Assembly: GCA_009784825.1 (NCBI GenBank)
Contig: WQXO01000002.1
Location: forward strand, 183,372-247,371
Reading direction: 5' to 3'
DNA: 64,000 nucleotides
Source of the DNA: Oscillospiraceae bacterium
GTDB lineage: Bacteria > Bacillota > Clostridia > Oscillospirales > Ruminococcaceae
Part shown: piece after piece, positions 41,152-48,785 of the stretch
How the letters are laid out: each line of letters starts with the position of its first letter
How positions within the stretch are numbered: the stretch's first letter is position 1
The notes under the pieces: model-generated
What the model saw: the letters and a program-made list of their open reading frames with translations, nothing else
What the model was told of the DNA's origin: nothing
The model's database searches: none
Position numbers and translations under genes: made by a program

Positions 41152-42045
41152 TTATTTTTGTAATTCGGCGATTGCAGTTACGTTGACCGCAAAGCCTATT
41201 CCCTCCGTGTTATTTATCCTGTATCTGCCGCCCGACAGTATGGGTTTTCCGAAGCCCTCAGCGTAGCCGTTGAACAGTATTCCCGTGTAGTAGCCGTGGG
41301 TGTCGGTTAAGCCTAAGTCGATTGTAGGAGCGAACTGTGTTCGCTTGTTTAACCTGTCGCAGATTTCTTTCAATGGTTCGAGTTCAAGCGGGCGAACACA
41401 GTTCGCCCCTACGCTGTCGAATATTTCGACACCACCGAATAATTTGGGCAATTGTGCGATTGAGGCGGGGGCTTTTGCGGTTAATTCAGGGTAGTTCTTG
41501 TTTTCGATTAATTGCCGCAGTTCCTCAGCTTGTTCCTTGTTTATGTTTTCTTTTTCAATCAGTGCGTTGAATATTCGGCAGTCACCGATTTCAAAACGGT
41601 AATTGACATTCAGCAGTTCTAACACCTGAATGGCTAAGGTGAGGATTTCGCAGTCGTCACCATTGCCTATGAATTCTATACCGGTTTGAGCGATTTCATC
41701 GTCCCTGCCCGATTCCTTGGGGTTGGCACGGTAAATCGTCTGGTTGTAGCACAATTTTAATGGGCGGGGGAGGTCTTTTAAGCGGGTTTGTGCCAGCCTA
41801 ATAATCGGGATTGTCGAGTCGGGGCGAATAACCATTAACCGACCTTTTGAGTCGGTTAGCTTGTACATGGTTTCCTGTTTAAAGTCGAACACGTCATAGA
41901 ATTCAAGAAAAGGTGTTATGACCTCGGAATAACCGTTGTTCTTGAATAATTCCATGAGCTTGGTTTCGATTTCCCGACGGGCGGTACATTCCTCGAAAAG
42001 TAAGTCCCGTGTGCCTTCCGGGGTGATTAAGTTGTATTTTTTCAT
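41152..42045 (-). CDS. hisZ: ATP phosphoribosyltransferase regulatory subunit HisZ
   Basis: A 297-residue HisRS-like protein that activates short HisG. 'PEGTRDLLFEECTARREIE', 'YSEVITPFLEFYDVF', 'RPDSTIPIIRLAQTRL' and 'TIDLGLTDTHGYYTGILFNGYAEGFG' (blocks) define it. Residues about 212-241 are encoded by two arms of the palindromic element (VGANCVRP and RTQFAP), with normal-looking HisZ sequence between the arms. First gene of the his operon. Confidence 0.93.
   Translation of the reverse strand: MKKYNLITPEGTRDLLFEECTARREIETKLMELFKNNGYSEVITPFLEFYDVFDFKQETMYKLTDSKGRLMVIRPDSTIPIIRLAQTRLKDLPRPLKLCYNQTIYRANPKESGRDDEIAQTGIEFIGNGDDCEILTLAIQVLELLNVNYRFEIGDCRIFNALIEKENINKEQAEELRQLIENKNYPELTAKAPASIAQLPKLFGGVEIFDSVGANCVRPLELEPLKEICDRLNKRTQFAPTIDLGLTDTHGYYTGILFNGYAEGFGKPILSGGRYRINNTEGIGFAVNVTAIAELQK
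41324..41412. repeat. Palindromic element inside the hisZ coding region
   Basis: Left arm GTAGGAGCGAACTGTGTTCG and right arm GGGCGAACACAGTTCGCCCC are inverted copies about 40 bp apart, matching the element at 18897-18967. The reading frame stays open through both arms. The left arm differs from the consensus at two bases (GTAGGAGC, TTCGCTTG). Confidence 0.85.
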
Positions 42046-42080
42046 GTTTTATTCTCGCTTTAGCGTAGTAATATGTTAGC

Positions 42081-42109
42081 ATGATAACACATTATTAAAA
42101 GAAAGTCAA
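42081..42109 (-). promoter_or_regulatory. Sigma-A promoter of the his operon
   Basis: On the minus strand TTGACT (42109-42104), 17-bp spacer, TATCAT (42086-42081), 36 nt before hisZ. No T-box or attenuator structure fits in the short leader. Confidence 0.65.
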
Positions 42110-42123
42110 GCGTTTTCGGAAAA

Positions 42124-42834
42124 TTATTTTTCTGTAACCGGGCGGACGATTATTATCGGGGTTTGTTCGTCGCTTTGTCCGGAGGGGTTATCTGACAGTG
42201 CCTGTTCGCCGAATAAATCGGGTAAGTCCTTGCGGTTTTTCCCTAAAACCGTGGCGGCTATGTCATTGGCATCGATTATTATAACGTCGTAGCCGCCTAA
42301 GTGTTTGCTGAGGCGGGCGGCGACTTCATGGGGCTTGTCCGGTGCCATTTTTGCATAAGTATTGTAGGGCGGTAAAGTGTAATCACAGGGTCCGTCGATT
42401 GCACGAGCTTTCATTCCGCATATGTTGTAGAAAACTCCACGCTTGCCGAACAGCTTACATATTCCCGCAATGAACGCCGCAAACAGGATTTTCACCCTGC
42501 CCACCTCTCTCACGCACAGCTCCATTGTTACCGGTGAGCCGATACCAATTCCATAGTCCGGCTTGTATACGAATTTGCATAGAAATTTAGCTAAGCGGGA
42601 GGGTTTAATCTCACTTACCGGGAACGCCCTGCCCTGCATTATAGCTATTATTTTCTCGGATATGAATACCGTATCCCCCTCAACGAGATACTCTCTGACA
42701 TATTTATCGAGAACCTCCTCCGGCTCATCCTCTTTCATTATTACATGAGTCTTCACGGGGTAACGTGCCAATGTGCCGAAATCCGTTTCAATTGTGAGCG
42801 GTTTATCGACATTCGGTGCGAACGGCATTTCCAT
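42124..42834 (-). CDS. CofE-like coenzyme F420-0 gamma-glutamyl ligase family protein
   Basis: A 236-residue protein. 'GDTVFISEKIIAIMQGRAFP', 'YKPDYGIGIGSPVTMELCVREVG' and 'FYNICGMKARAIDGPCDYTLPPY' (blocks) match the short CofE-like ligases common in Clostridia, which mostly lack the rest of the F420 pathway. The true substrate is unknown. A sigma-A promoter and CAAGGAAG site precede it. Confidence 0.82.
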   Translation of the reverse strand: MEMPFAPNVDKPLTIETDFGTLARYPVKTHVIMKEDEPEEVLDKYVREYLVEGDTVFISEKIIAIMQGRAFPVSEIKPSRLAKFLCKFVYKPDYGIGIGSPVTMELCVREVGRVKILFAAFIAGICKLFGKRGVFYNICGMKARAIDGPCDYTLPPYNTYAKMAPDKPHEVAARLSKHLGGYDVIIIDANDIAATVLGKNRKDLPDLFGEQALSDNPSGQSDEQTPIIIVRPVTEK

Positions 42835-42865
42835 TTTTTTACTTCCTTGATTTTATTTGGGTATG

Positions 42866-42894
42866 ATTATAGCATTTTTACGCTCATAAGTCAA
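42866..42894 (-). promoter_or_regulatory. Sigma-A promoter of the CofE-like gene
   Basis: On the minus strand TTGACT (42894-42889), 17-bp spacer, TATAAT (42871-42866). It stands back to back with the + strand promoter at 42898, only 3 bp between the -35 boxes. Confidence 0.75.
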
Positions 42895-42897
42895 TAG

Positions 42898-42926
42898 TTG
42901 ACAAAGAGGCTTATTTATGATATAAT
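42898..42926 (+). promoter_or_regulatory. Sigma-A promoter 7 nt from the ATG of the M23 peptidase gene
   Basis: TTGACA (42898-42903), 17-bp spacer, TATAAT (42921-42926): a perfect consensus. The ATG is at 42934, so the expected transcription start is at or next to the start codon. Confidence 0.8.
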
Positions 42927-42933
42927 ACCTTTC

Positions 42934-44640
42934 ATGATTAAGAATTATAGTAAAAAAATAACAATTGCACCGCTTTTAGTCCTGCAAAGTCTGGGTGAAG
43001 CGGCTGTCGCTGTTATTATTTTTATTATTAAGAATTTTTTTGAGATTGTGCGGTTGTTGTTAAAGTTTTTGTGGGATAAAACTATTAAACTGAGGACAAA
43101 AACGCTCAATCTTTTGAAATATGGGGCGGTGTTTGTTTTTTCACCCGTTGTTAAGCTGTTCAACGATTTTATGAATATGCGGCGGGAAATGCGTAAGCAA
43201 AAACGCAGAAAAGGCGTTTTCTGGGCGGTGTGGGAATTTTTAAAGTATAGCGGGAAGTTCTTGTTCGGCAAACGCGGACTGACTGTTACTTTGTTCAATT
43301 ATGCCGCTCCCGTTTTGAGCATTGTTTTCCTCTTTAACGTAGTGTCCTTCGCCGCTTCCTCGAATTATGCTTTGAAATTAACCGTTAACGGGCAGTTTCT
43401 CGGTTATGTGGAGGACGAGCAGGTTTTCATGGACGCTGAGGCGATTGTTCTGCAACGTGTCAACCATTATGGCAGTGAGAACACCATTGAAATGATTCCC
43501 GATTTTTCTATAGAGAGAATAGGCTTTGCAGAAATGCTGACTAAGTATCAGATTGCGAATTTGATACTTACTAATTCTGATTTCACCCTTGTTAATGCTT
43601 ACGGATTTTTTATAGACGGCGTTTTCTTGGGGGCGATTACTGAAGATAACATTGATGTTATTCATAATACATTGGAAAATCTGCTTGATGTTTACAGAAC
43701 CGGAAATCCCGATGCGGAAATTTCATTTATGAATAATATCGAGTATGACAAATATGAGCTGTATCTCGCCGAAAGTATTGTTGACCCTCGTGATATTATT
43801 CGGGTTATTACCGCAAAGAAGCAGGCGGCGGCTTATTATACCGTGGTTGACGGTGACAGTCAATGGGCGATTAGTGATAAAATGGGCATGTCCATTGAGG
43901 ATATTGAGAAAATGAATCCGGGGTTTTCTACGCAGTTCCTCAGACCGGGTGAGCAGATTAAACGAAATGTGGAAGAACCCTATCTCCCTGTTGCTGTTAC
44001 ACAAACCGAGGAATACATCCAAACCGTTCCGTTTGAAATAGAATATCGTGATGTTGACAGCCTTTATGCCGGTCAAACGAGAGAGGTTCAAGCGGGGGTC
44101 GAGGGAGAGAATTATGTTGTTGCCCGTGCTTCGTATGTCAATGGGGCAGAAATAAGCCGTGTTATAGAAAGCACAGTCGTTTTATCCGAGCCTGTCACAA
44201 GGATTATTAACAGGGGTACAAAGCAGCTTACCACCGGCAGTGTGTCTACCGAACACGCCGCATACGGCAAGTTCATATGGCCCACCAGCGGCGGTTATGT
44301 AAGCTGCGCTTATGGCTGGGACGGCAGTCGCCTGCACCGTGCGATTGATATTGCAGGGATAGGCTACGGAGCCCCGATTTATGCGGCGGGTAGCGGAACG
44401 GTTACTATGGCGAGGTATAACTATTCCGGTTACGGGCATACGGTTATGATTAGGCACGATAACGGGTTGGTGACGCTTTATGCACATAACAGTCAGCTGC
44501 TTGTTACCGAGGGACAGCAGGTTATTCAAGGGGAGCAGATTGCTAATGCGGGGTCAACCGGGTATAGCTCGGGGGTGCATTTGCACTTCGAGGTTCGCTC
44601 GGGTAATGAGCTGTTGAACCCGATGTTGTATTTATCGTAG
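42934..44640 (+). CDS. Membrane-anchored M23 peptidase with LysM and G5 domains
   Basis: A 568-residue cell-wall protein. Residues 1-110 are basic and hydrophobic, and a membrane anchor lies near residues 118-140. A LysM domain reads 'YTVVDGDSQWAISDKMGMSIEDIEKMNPG' (about residues 300-330, in part). A G5 domain follows ('VPFEIEYRDVDSLYAGQTREVQAG'). The C-terminal M23 domain has HRAIDIA (HxxxD), and HLHFEV with a further His in 'TLYAHNS'. It probably cleaves peptidoglycan cross-links. No ribosome-binding site is seen before ATG 42934. Confidence 0.88.
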   Translation: MIKNYSKKITIAPLLVLQSLGEAAVAVIIFIIKNFFEIVRLLLKFLWDKTIKLRTKTLNLLKYGAVFVFSPVVKLFNDFMNMRREMRKQKRRKGVFWAVWEFLKYSGKFLFGKRGLTVTLFNYAAPVLSIVFLFNVVSFAASSNYALKLTVNGQFLGYVEDEQVFMDAEAIVLQRVNHYGSENTIEMIPDFSIERIGFAEMLTKYQIANLILTNSDFTLVNAYGFFIDGVFLGAITEDNIDVIHNTLENLLDVYRTGNPDAEISFMNNIEYDKYELYLAESIVDPRDIIRVITAKKQAAAYYTVVDGDSQWAISDKMGMSIEDIEKMNPGFSTQFLRPGEQIKRNVEEPYLPVAVTQTEEYIQTVPFEIEYRDVDSLYAGQTREVQAGVEGENYVVARASYVNGAEISRVIESTVVLSEPVTRIINRGTKQLTTGSVSTEHAAYGKFIWPTSGGYVSCAYGWDGSRLHRAIDIAGIGYGAPIYAAGSGTVTMARYNYSGYGHTVMIRHDNGLVTLYAHNSQLLVTEGQQVIQGEQIANAGSTGYSSGVHLHFEVRSGNELLNPMLYLS

Positions 44641-44650
44641 GAATAAAAAG

Positions 44651-44675
44651 CGGCGGGGATTAACCCGCCGTTTTT
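44651..44675. terminator. Bidirectional terminator between the M23 and DUF378 genes
   Basis: CGGCGGG-GATTAA-CCCGCCG with TTTTT to the right and AAAAAG to the left. It serves both convergent genes. Confidence 0.85.
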
Positions 44676-44677
44676 AA

Positions 44678-44902
44678 TTAGTCGTACCTGTTGCTCCCGC
44701 GGTCGGTTTCGATTACTTCGTTCCTTCTGAAGAAGAGAGAAATACACCATACCGCAGACAATGCGAACAGAATATAAACTATTCTGCTGATTACAGAGCC
44801 CGCACCGCCGAACGCCCATGAAACTACGTCGAAACGGAAAAGTCCGACGCTTCCCCAGTTCAGCCCGCCGAGAAGCAGAATAAATAACGCTGTTTTATCC
44901 AT
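44678..44902 (-). CDS. DUF378 small membrane protein
   Basis: A 74-residue two-helix membrane protein. 'LLLGGLNWGSVGLFRFDVV' and 'SRIVYILFALSAVW' match the DUF378 (YuzA-like) family. AAAGGAGAT precedes the ATG. Function unknown. Confidence 0.85.
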   Translation of the reverse strand: MDKTALFILLLGGLNWGSVGLFRFDVVSWAFGGAGSVISRIVYILFALSAVWCISLFFRRNEVIETDRGSNRYD

Positions 44903-45015
44903 AACTATCTCCTTTGTCTTATTGTTAAATTAACATTACGTCGTGGTGATAGTTTTTGCAAGATTTTATAAATTATGCGTATTATGAAAAAATTGACAGT
45001 GTCAGATTAAAATAT

Positions 45016-45210
45016 TTAAAAATGATGTTTAATCCCGCTTTGTATCATAATTCTATTCGCCATGTGACGGGATTTGATAACGGTATCAACCGGAAAATTC
45101 CTGTTTGAAAGAGGACTGTACCAAATATCATGGTCGCCTTTTCCACGCCTTATGAAATAACAACCATTTTCTTTAAGAATTTTTCTCACCTTCTTCTCGT
45201 ATTCAGCCAT
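45016..45210 (-). CDS. hicA: HicA-type mRNA interferase toxin
   Basis: A 64-residue basic protein. 'KILKENGCYFIRRGKGDHDIWYSP' carries the dsRBD-like fold and the catalytic His of HicA/YcfA toxins, and 'HMANRIMIQSGI' ends it. It lies directly after a DUF1902 gene (one-base overlap), the usual antitoxin-first arrangement. Confidence 0.82.
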   Translation of the reverse strand: MAEYEKKVRKILKENGCYFIRRGKGDHDIWYSPLSNRNFPVDTVIKSRHMANRIMIQSGIKHHF

Positions 45211-45422
45211 TATGCGATGTCCTCTCTTCGTTCTGCTTCAAAATTCAGTCTGCACCTTGTATCTGCTCCGTTTAATTGAAGCAGTTCAGGCACTGCAACC
45301 TTTACTCTCTCAACAAGAACATCAAAAGAATTCGATTCTAAGGCAATAGGAATATCATCATTTACAGCACACCACACCGCAGCCTCTCTGTCCCATGTCA
45401 TAATAACAGTATATTCTGTCAT
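45210..45422 (-). CDS. DUF1902 (HicB-like) antitoxin
   Basis: A 70-residue protein. 'VIMTWDREAAVWCAVNDDIPIALES' and 'VKVAVPELLQLNG' match DUF1902, a partial RNase H-like HicB fold without a DNA-binding tail. The start at 45422 is chosen because AAAGGGG precedes it. Pairs with the HicA-like gene. Confidence 0.78.
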   Translation of the reverse strand: MTEYTVIMTWDREAAVWCAVNDDIPIALESNSFDVLVERVKVAVPELLQLNGADTRCRLNFEAERREDIA

Positions 45423-45517
45423 ATCATTCAACCCCTTTCGCTACTCCCTAATTATATCTTATCACTCCCGACTTTGTCAATATTATTTTAATAATTTTAC
45501 GGCGATTATCCGAAGCA

Positions 45518-45546
45518 TTGACAGACATGACAAATTATGATATGCT
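45518..45546 (+). promoter_or_regulatory. Promoter 6 nt before the small HxC...CxxC membrane protein
   Basis: TTGACA (45518-45523), 17-bp spacer, TATGCT (45541-45546). The ATG at 45553 follows after GTGATT, another candidate leaderless start. Confidence 0.6.
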
Positions 45547-45552
45547 GTGATT

Positions 45553-45828
45553 ATGAAAAAATTACTTGTTTTGGCAGTTTTGATGCTTTTTGCGTTTTCC
45601 TCTTTTTCAATAGTATTTTTATCAGCAGTCCACACGGGACATGCTTGCTTTGAAGCGTGTATTATCTGCCGTTTTATTAAACAAAAAGAGCCTTTTTTCA
45701 AAGATGTTTCAGCCGTGTCTTGTGCGATTGTAATCATAAGTATGCCGCTTTTGGTTATTATGGTTTATAATCCGTTTAGAATACTCCCGTCAAGCTTGGT
45801 AAAAAACTGCGTAAGATTAAATAATTAA
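45553..45828 (+). CDS. Small membrane protein with HxCxxxCxxC motif
   Basis: A 91-residue protein with an N-terminal helix (residues 3-25), a GHACFEACIICRF segment just outside the membrane, and a second helix (about residues 53-72). Clostridial proteins of this shape (His-x-Cys then CxxC) are often seen near metal uptake genes. The next gene is a His/Cys-rich lipoprotein, so a metal role is plausible but not shown. No ribosome-binding site is seen; the promoter lies 6 nt upstream. Confidence 0.6.
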   Translation: MKKLLVLAVLMLFAFSSFSIVFLSAVHTGHACFEACIICRFIKQKEPFFKDVSAVSCAIVIISMPLLVIMVYNPFRILPSSLVKNCVRLNN

Positions 45829-45882
45829 TATTCTTCCTAAGTTTACTTATTGAATTAAAATTAGATTTTAGGAGAATTATTA

Positions 45883-46260
45883 ATGAAGAAAATATTGGTT
45901 TTAATGCTTGCACTTTTTATGGTGCTGGCTTTGGTTGCCTGTGAAGATGATGAGCCGGCGACTACTACTGTGGCGACTACTACTGCGGCTACTCACGGAC
46001 ACCACCACGACGACGACTGCGGGTGTGACCATGATTGCCACTGTCACCACTCTGCTGAGAATTGCCCTTGTGCTCCCGTAGCAACTCACGGACACCTCCA
46101 CGACGACGACTGCGGGTGTGACCATGATTGTCACTGTCACCACTCTGCCGAAAATTGCCCTTGTGCTCCCGTAGCAACTCACGGACACCTCCACGACGAC
46201 GACTGCGGGTGTGACCATGATTGTCACTGTCACCACTCTGCTGAGAATTGCCCATGCTGA
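45883..46260 (+). CDS. His/Cys/Asp-rich repeat lipoprotein, putative metal binder
   Basis: A 125-residue lipoprotein. Residues 1-19 are a signal and LVAC (17-20) is the lipobox. After a Thr-rich linker come three tandem 31-residue units (36-66, 67-97, 98-125, the last one cut short). Each holds HGH(H/L)HDDDCGCDHDCHCHH and ends AENCPC. With about 7 His and 5 Cys per unit it should bind several metal ions at the cell surface. AGGAGAAT precedes the ATG. Unit copies are almost identical in DNA, so unit number may vary. Confidence 0.8.
   Translation: MKKILVLMLALFMVLALVACEDDEPATTTVATTTAATHGHHHDDDCGCDHDCHCHHSAENCPCAPVATHGHLHDDDCGCDHDCHCHHSAENCPCAPVATHGHLHDDDCGCDHDCHCHHSAENCPC
45988..46257 (+). repeat. 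Three 93-bp tandem repeats within the His/Cys lipoprotein gene
   Basis: Units start at 45988, 46081 and 46174 and differ at only a few bases (for example CACCACCAC versus CACCTCCAC). The third unit ends 9 bp short at the stop codon. Confidence 0.92.
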
Positions 46261-46274
46261 TTTATTATTAATAA

Positions 46275-46308
46275 AAACCGGTGCTGCTCGTATGAACAGC
46301 ACCGGTTT
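46275..46308. terminator. Bidirectional terminator between the His/Cys lipoprotein and spoIIE
   Basis: AAACCGGTGCTG (46275-46286) pairs with CAGCACCGGTTT (46297-46308), a perfect 12-bp stem with a 10-nt loop. T-rich sequence follows on the right and A-rich on the left. Confidence 0.85.
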
Positions 46309-46309
46309 C

Positions 46310-48619
46310 TTATTTAACTAATTTTACGGCGATTACTGAAATATCGTCCTCCCTGCCTTTGCTGACCTGCTCGGTGTTTTCCGTGCCGTAGCGGGCGGTT
46401 TGTGCTATGTGTTCTGCTGTTTCGTTTAAGTCAATAAAGCTCTTGCTTGTTAATTCATGCTCTAACCACTTTTCGTTTAACTCTGCACCGTCGCTTGCCA
46501 TAATTATCATATCGGTGTTCCCTATGATGAAGCTCTGGCTCTCAAAAACCGCCTTGTAGCCTATTCCAACCGGCAAGCCCTTGCCCGAAGCCTTGACAAG
46601 CCGTTTGTTGCACCTTATGTAGCTGGGTGCCGCTCCCGCCTTGAATAATTCTGTTTTACCGGTGTATAAGTCTATTCGGCAGATGTCGAGGGTTGCGAAG
46701 CTTTCGTCCGAGGATTTGACGAGTAGTGAATTATTAATTATTTCCATTGAGGAGGGTAAGCCTATTCCCGCACGAAGCAGCTTCACCAACATTCCGCAGG
46801 CGAACGCCGAGTCAATTCTTGCACGGCTTCCGCTTCCCATGCCGTCTGAGAGGATTATATATGCGAAGCCCTTCCCGTCTACAAAGCTGTCGTAGTAATC
46901 GCCGCAGGATTTTTCACCGGATTTCGATAATTGGCATGCCCCGTATTCCACGCCGTATACCGCACGTTCATACATGGTAAACCTGAATTCGCCTACACCG
47001 GAATTTATGATTTCCGGTAAATCGAATTCCTTACGCAAAGCCGATGAAATTAAGTCGCAGAGCTGTTCCCCGTCACAGGTGAGCTTGCCGTTGCCATAAC
47101 CCTCCACCGACACTCTTCCCTCACTCACCGTTACGGCGGCACGGGGTTTTGTTATGCCGTTTTCTGAAAGCACCCGTTCGACGTGTGCCGCCATTACTCG
47201 GTCATAGTGAGTGTAGTCACGGAATTCCTCCGACATGTCAAGCATGAGGTTCTCGGTTGCACCTAATTGTGCGGTTAGAACCGTTCGCATTTCTGTGATT
47301 TTTCTGTTTGATGAATTAAGCGAAACAAATTCACGGTGGCGGTCGGATAGTGCATATAATAATTGGCGGCGTTTTTCACAGCGTTTTTCTATATTGGGCG
47401 GCAGGTCTTTTTCTGAGAGGGTGTCGCCTTTTCTGAGTCGTTTGACTAATTTATTAAACACTGCAACGGTATCGTTATATTCCTCTCCCCAGCACAGCAT
47501 GTTATGCGGGCATTTTCGGCATACTGTGTCACCTGCCGAATTGTAAATCCACGAAACGTCTTTGATATTGCGTTTGTCAAGGATTTCTCCCGCTTTTTCG
47601 ACGGCGAATTTTACGTCGCTTAACGCACCTCCCGCAAGTCTGAGGCGTTCTGCGAAAATTTCGGAAACGTCCGCACCATTAATGACTGTCTGCCTGTAAC
47701 GCATTTTTGCGGCAATTGTGTCTGCCGGTAGCAGAATAAACAGCACACTTCCCGCTGCCGCTCCCGTCATTGCCGACAGTGTATTCGAGTTTATTCCGAT
47801 AGCGGAAATGCCAATCCCCATGACTAACATGAACCCTGCCGCTTGGGTGATTTTCCCGAAACGCATGAACAACGCACTCGCCATCGTCGCCGCAGGGAAT
47901 ACCACCATTCCAGCCGCCATGTCCGGCATTGCAAGCATTACGCCCGCCGCTGTGAGAATTCCGCAGGCAGCCCCTCCCGAAAAACGGTATTTGTTCGCAA
48001 AGGAAAGGGCAAGAACAGTCCCAAAGAGGACACCTCCGTTGACGGCGAACTCTAACACAGAAGTAATTCCGGAGAGTACCGCCGCTGTGAACACCATGAC
48101 TATTCCGGGAGCGACAACACCCGACGGCTTCATAACCGCTGTCATGTATCCGCCTGCTAAAACTCCGTAGGTGATTATTAGGCAATATGCCACTGTTCCT
48201 GCGGTTATTGCGGAGACTGCCGCCATAATTATGTCAGACGGTCTTATTACGGTTATTCCTGTAATTATTCCCACGCTTACGGCTGTAAGCAGTGCCGATA
48301 TGAGGTTAAGCCATTTTGCACCCTTACCCGAGTATGCCCCTAAAAAGAAGCGGAACACTCCGATTGCCGCCATTGCCGAAAGAGTTGGCAGGGATTCGTA
48401 AAGCTGTCCCTTTAACGCAAAGGCGAACAGACTCCCTAAAAATGCAAACAGTGTGTCTACCCCTGCCAAACTCCCGATAAATGCAGGTGCTAACGGTGTT
48501 ATTTCCCCGAACATCTCTGAGGCAGATATTATTGTGCTTGTAAGAAAAAGCAGCGGGTATCGGAAATATCCCCGCTTTCGCAGTAAAAAATTATGTATTT
48601 CGTCTGTTACACGTTCCAT
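46310..48619 (-). CDS. spoIIE: Stage II sporulation protein E
   Basis: A 769-residue SpoIIE. The N-terminal third has about ten membrane helices, the middle includes a Cys pair (VCRKCPHNMLCWG), and the C-terminal PP2C phosphatase has 'ILSDGMGSGSRAR', 'MIIMASDGAEL' and 'DDISVIAVKL' with its metal-binding Asp residues. It dephosphorylates SpoIIAA to release sigma-F in the forespore. Its promoter has an unusual 21-bp spacer with a Spo0A-box-like site. Confidence 0.97.
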   Translation of the reverse strand: MERVTDEIHNFLLRKRGYFRYPLLFLTSTIISASEMFGEITPLAPAFIGSLAGVDTLFAFLGSLFAFALKGQLYESLPTLSAMAAIGVFRFFLGAYSGKGAKWLNLISALLTAVSVGIITGITVIRPSDIIMAAVSAITAGTVAYCLIITYGVLAGGYMTAVMKPSGVVAPGIVMVFTAAVLSGITSVLEFAVNGGVLFGTVLALSFANKYRFSGGAACGILTAAGVMLAMPDMAAGMVVFPAATMASALFMRFGKITQAAGFMLVMGIGISAIGINSNTLSAMTGAAAGSVLFILLPADTIAAKMRYRQTVINGADVSEIFAERLRLAGGALSDVKFAVEKAGEILDKRNIKDVSWIYNSAGDTVCRKCPHNMLCWGEEYNDTVAVFNKLVKRLRKGDTLSEKDLPPNIEKRCEKRRQLLYALSDRHREFVSLNSSNRKITEMRTVLTAQLGATENLMLDMSEEFRDYTHYDRVMAAHVERVLSENGITKPRAAVTVSEGRVSVEGYGNGKLTCDGEQLCDLISSALRKEFDLPEIINSGVGEFRFTMYERAVYGVEYGACQLSKSGEKSCGDYYDSFVDGKGFAYIILSDGMGSGSRARIDSAFACGMLVKLLRAGIGLPSSMEIINNSLLVKSSDESFATLDICRIDLYTGKTELFKAGAAPSYIRCNKRLVKASGKGLPVGIGYKAVFESQSFIIGNTDMIIMASDGAELNEKWLEHELTSKSFIDLNETAEHIAQTARYGTENTEQVSKGREDDISVIAVKLVK

Positions 48620-48656
48620 ATTTTGTTATTCCTCGTTTTTATTTTGGTTTTACCAC

Positions 48657-48691
48657 ATTATATAGTATGAGTAGCGTGAACTTTGTCAAAA
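48657..48691 (-). promoter_or_regulatory. spoIIE promoter with 21-bp spacer and Spo0A-box-like site
   Basis: On the minus strand TTGACA (48689-48684) and TATAAT (48662-48657) are perfect boxes but 21 bp apart. TTTGTCAAAA (+ strand, 48682-48691) overlaps the -35 and is one base from the core Spo0A box TGTCGAA. Spo0A-activated sigma-A promoters of spoIIE and spoIIG in Bacillus have the same long spacer. Confidence 0.65.
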
Positions 48692-48711
48692 TATAGAAAG
48701 ATAAAAATTAA

Positions 48712-48740
48712 TTGACATTTTCTATAAAGTGTGGTAGAAT
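48712..48740 (+). promoter_or_regulatory. Sigma-A promoter of the transglutaminase lipoprotein
   Basis: TTGACA (48712-48717), 17-bp spacer, TAGAAT (48735-48740). The start codon is at 48786 after AAAGGGGGCGG. Confidence 0.75.
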
Positions 48741-48785
48741 ATTCACAGATATTGTATTTATTATTATATAAAGGGGGCGGTATTT

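Noticed and set aside
42046..42080. T-box or his attenuator in the his operon leader
   Set aside because: The leader after the predicted start is about 30 nt, too short for a T-box, and no His-codon peptide is visible.
45988..46257. CRISPR-like array
   Set aside because: The repeats are adjacent, in frame and 93 bp long without unique spacers; they are protein repeats.
45901..46302. Long antisense reading frames across the His/Cys repeat gene
   Set aside because: They arise from the repeated codons on the other strand, have no ribosome-binding site and encode low-complexity Val/Arg text. The + strand frame has a signal peptide and lipobox.
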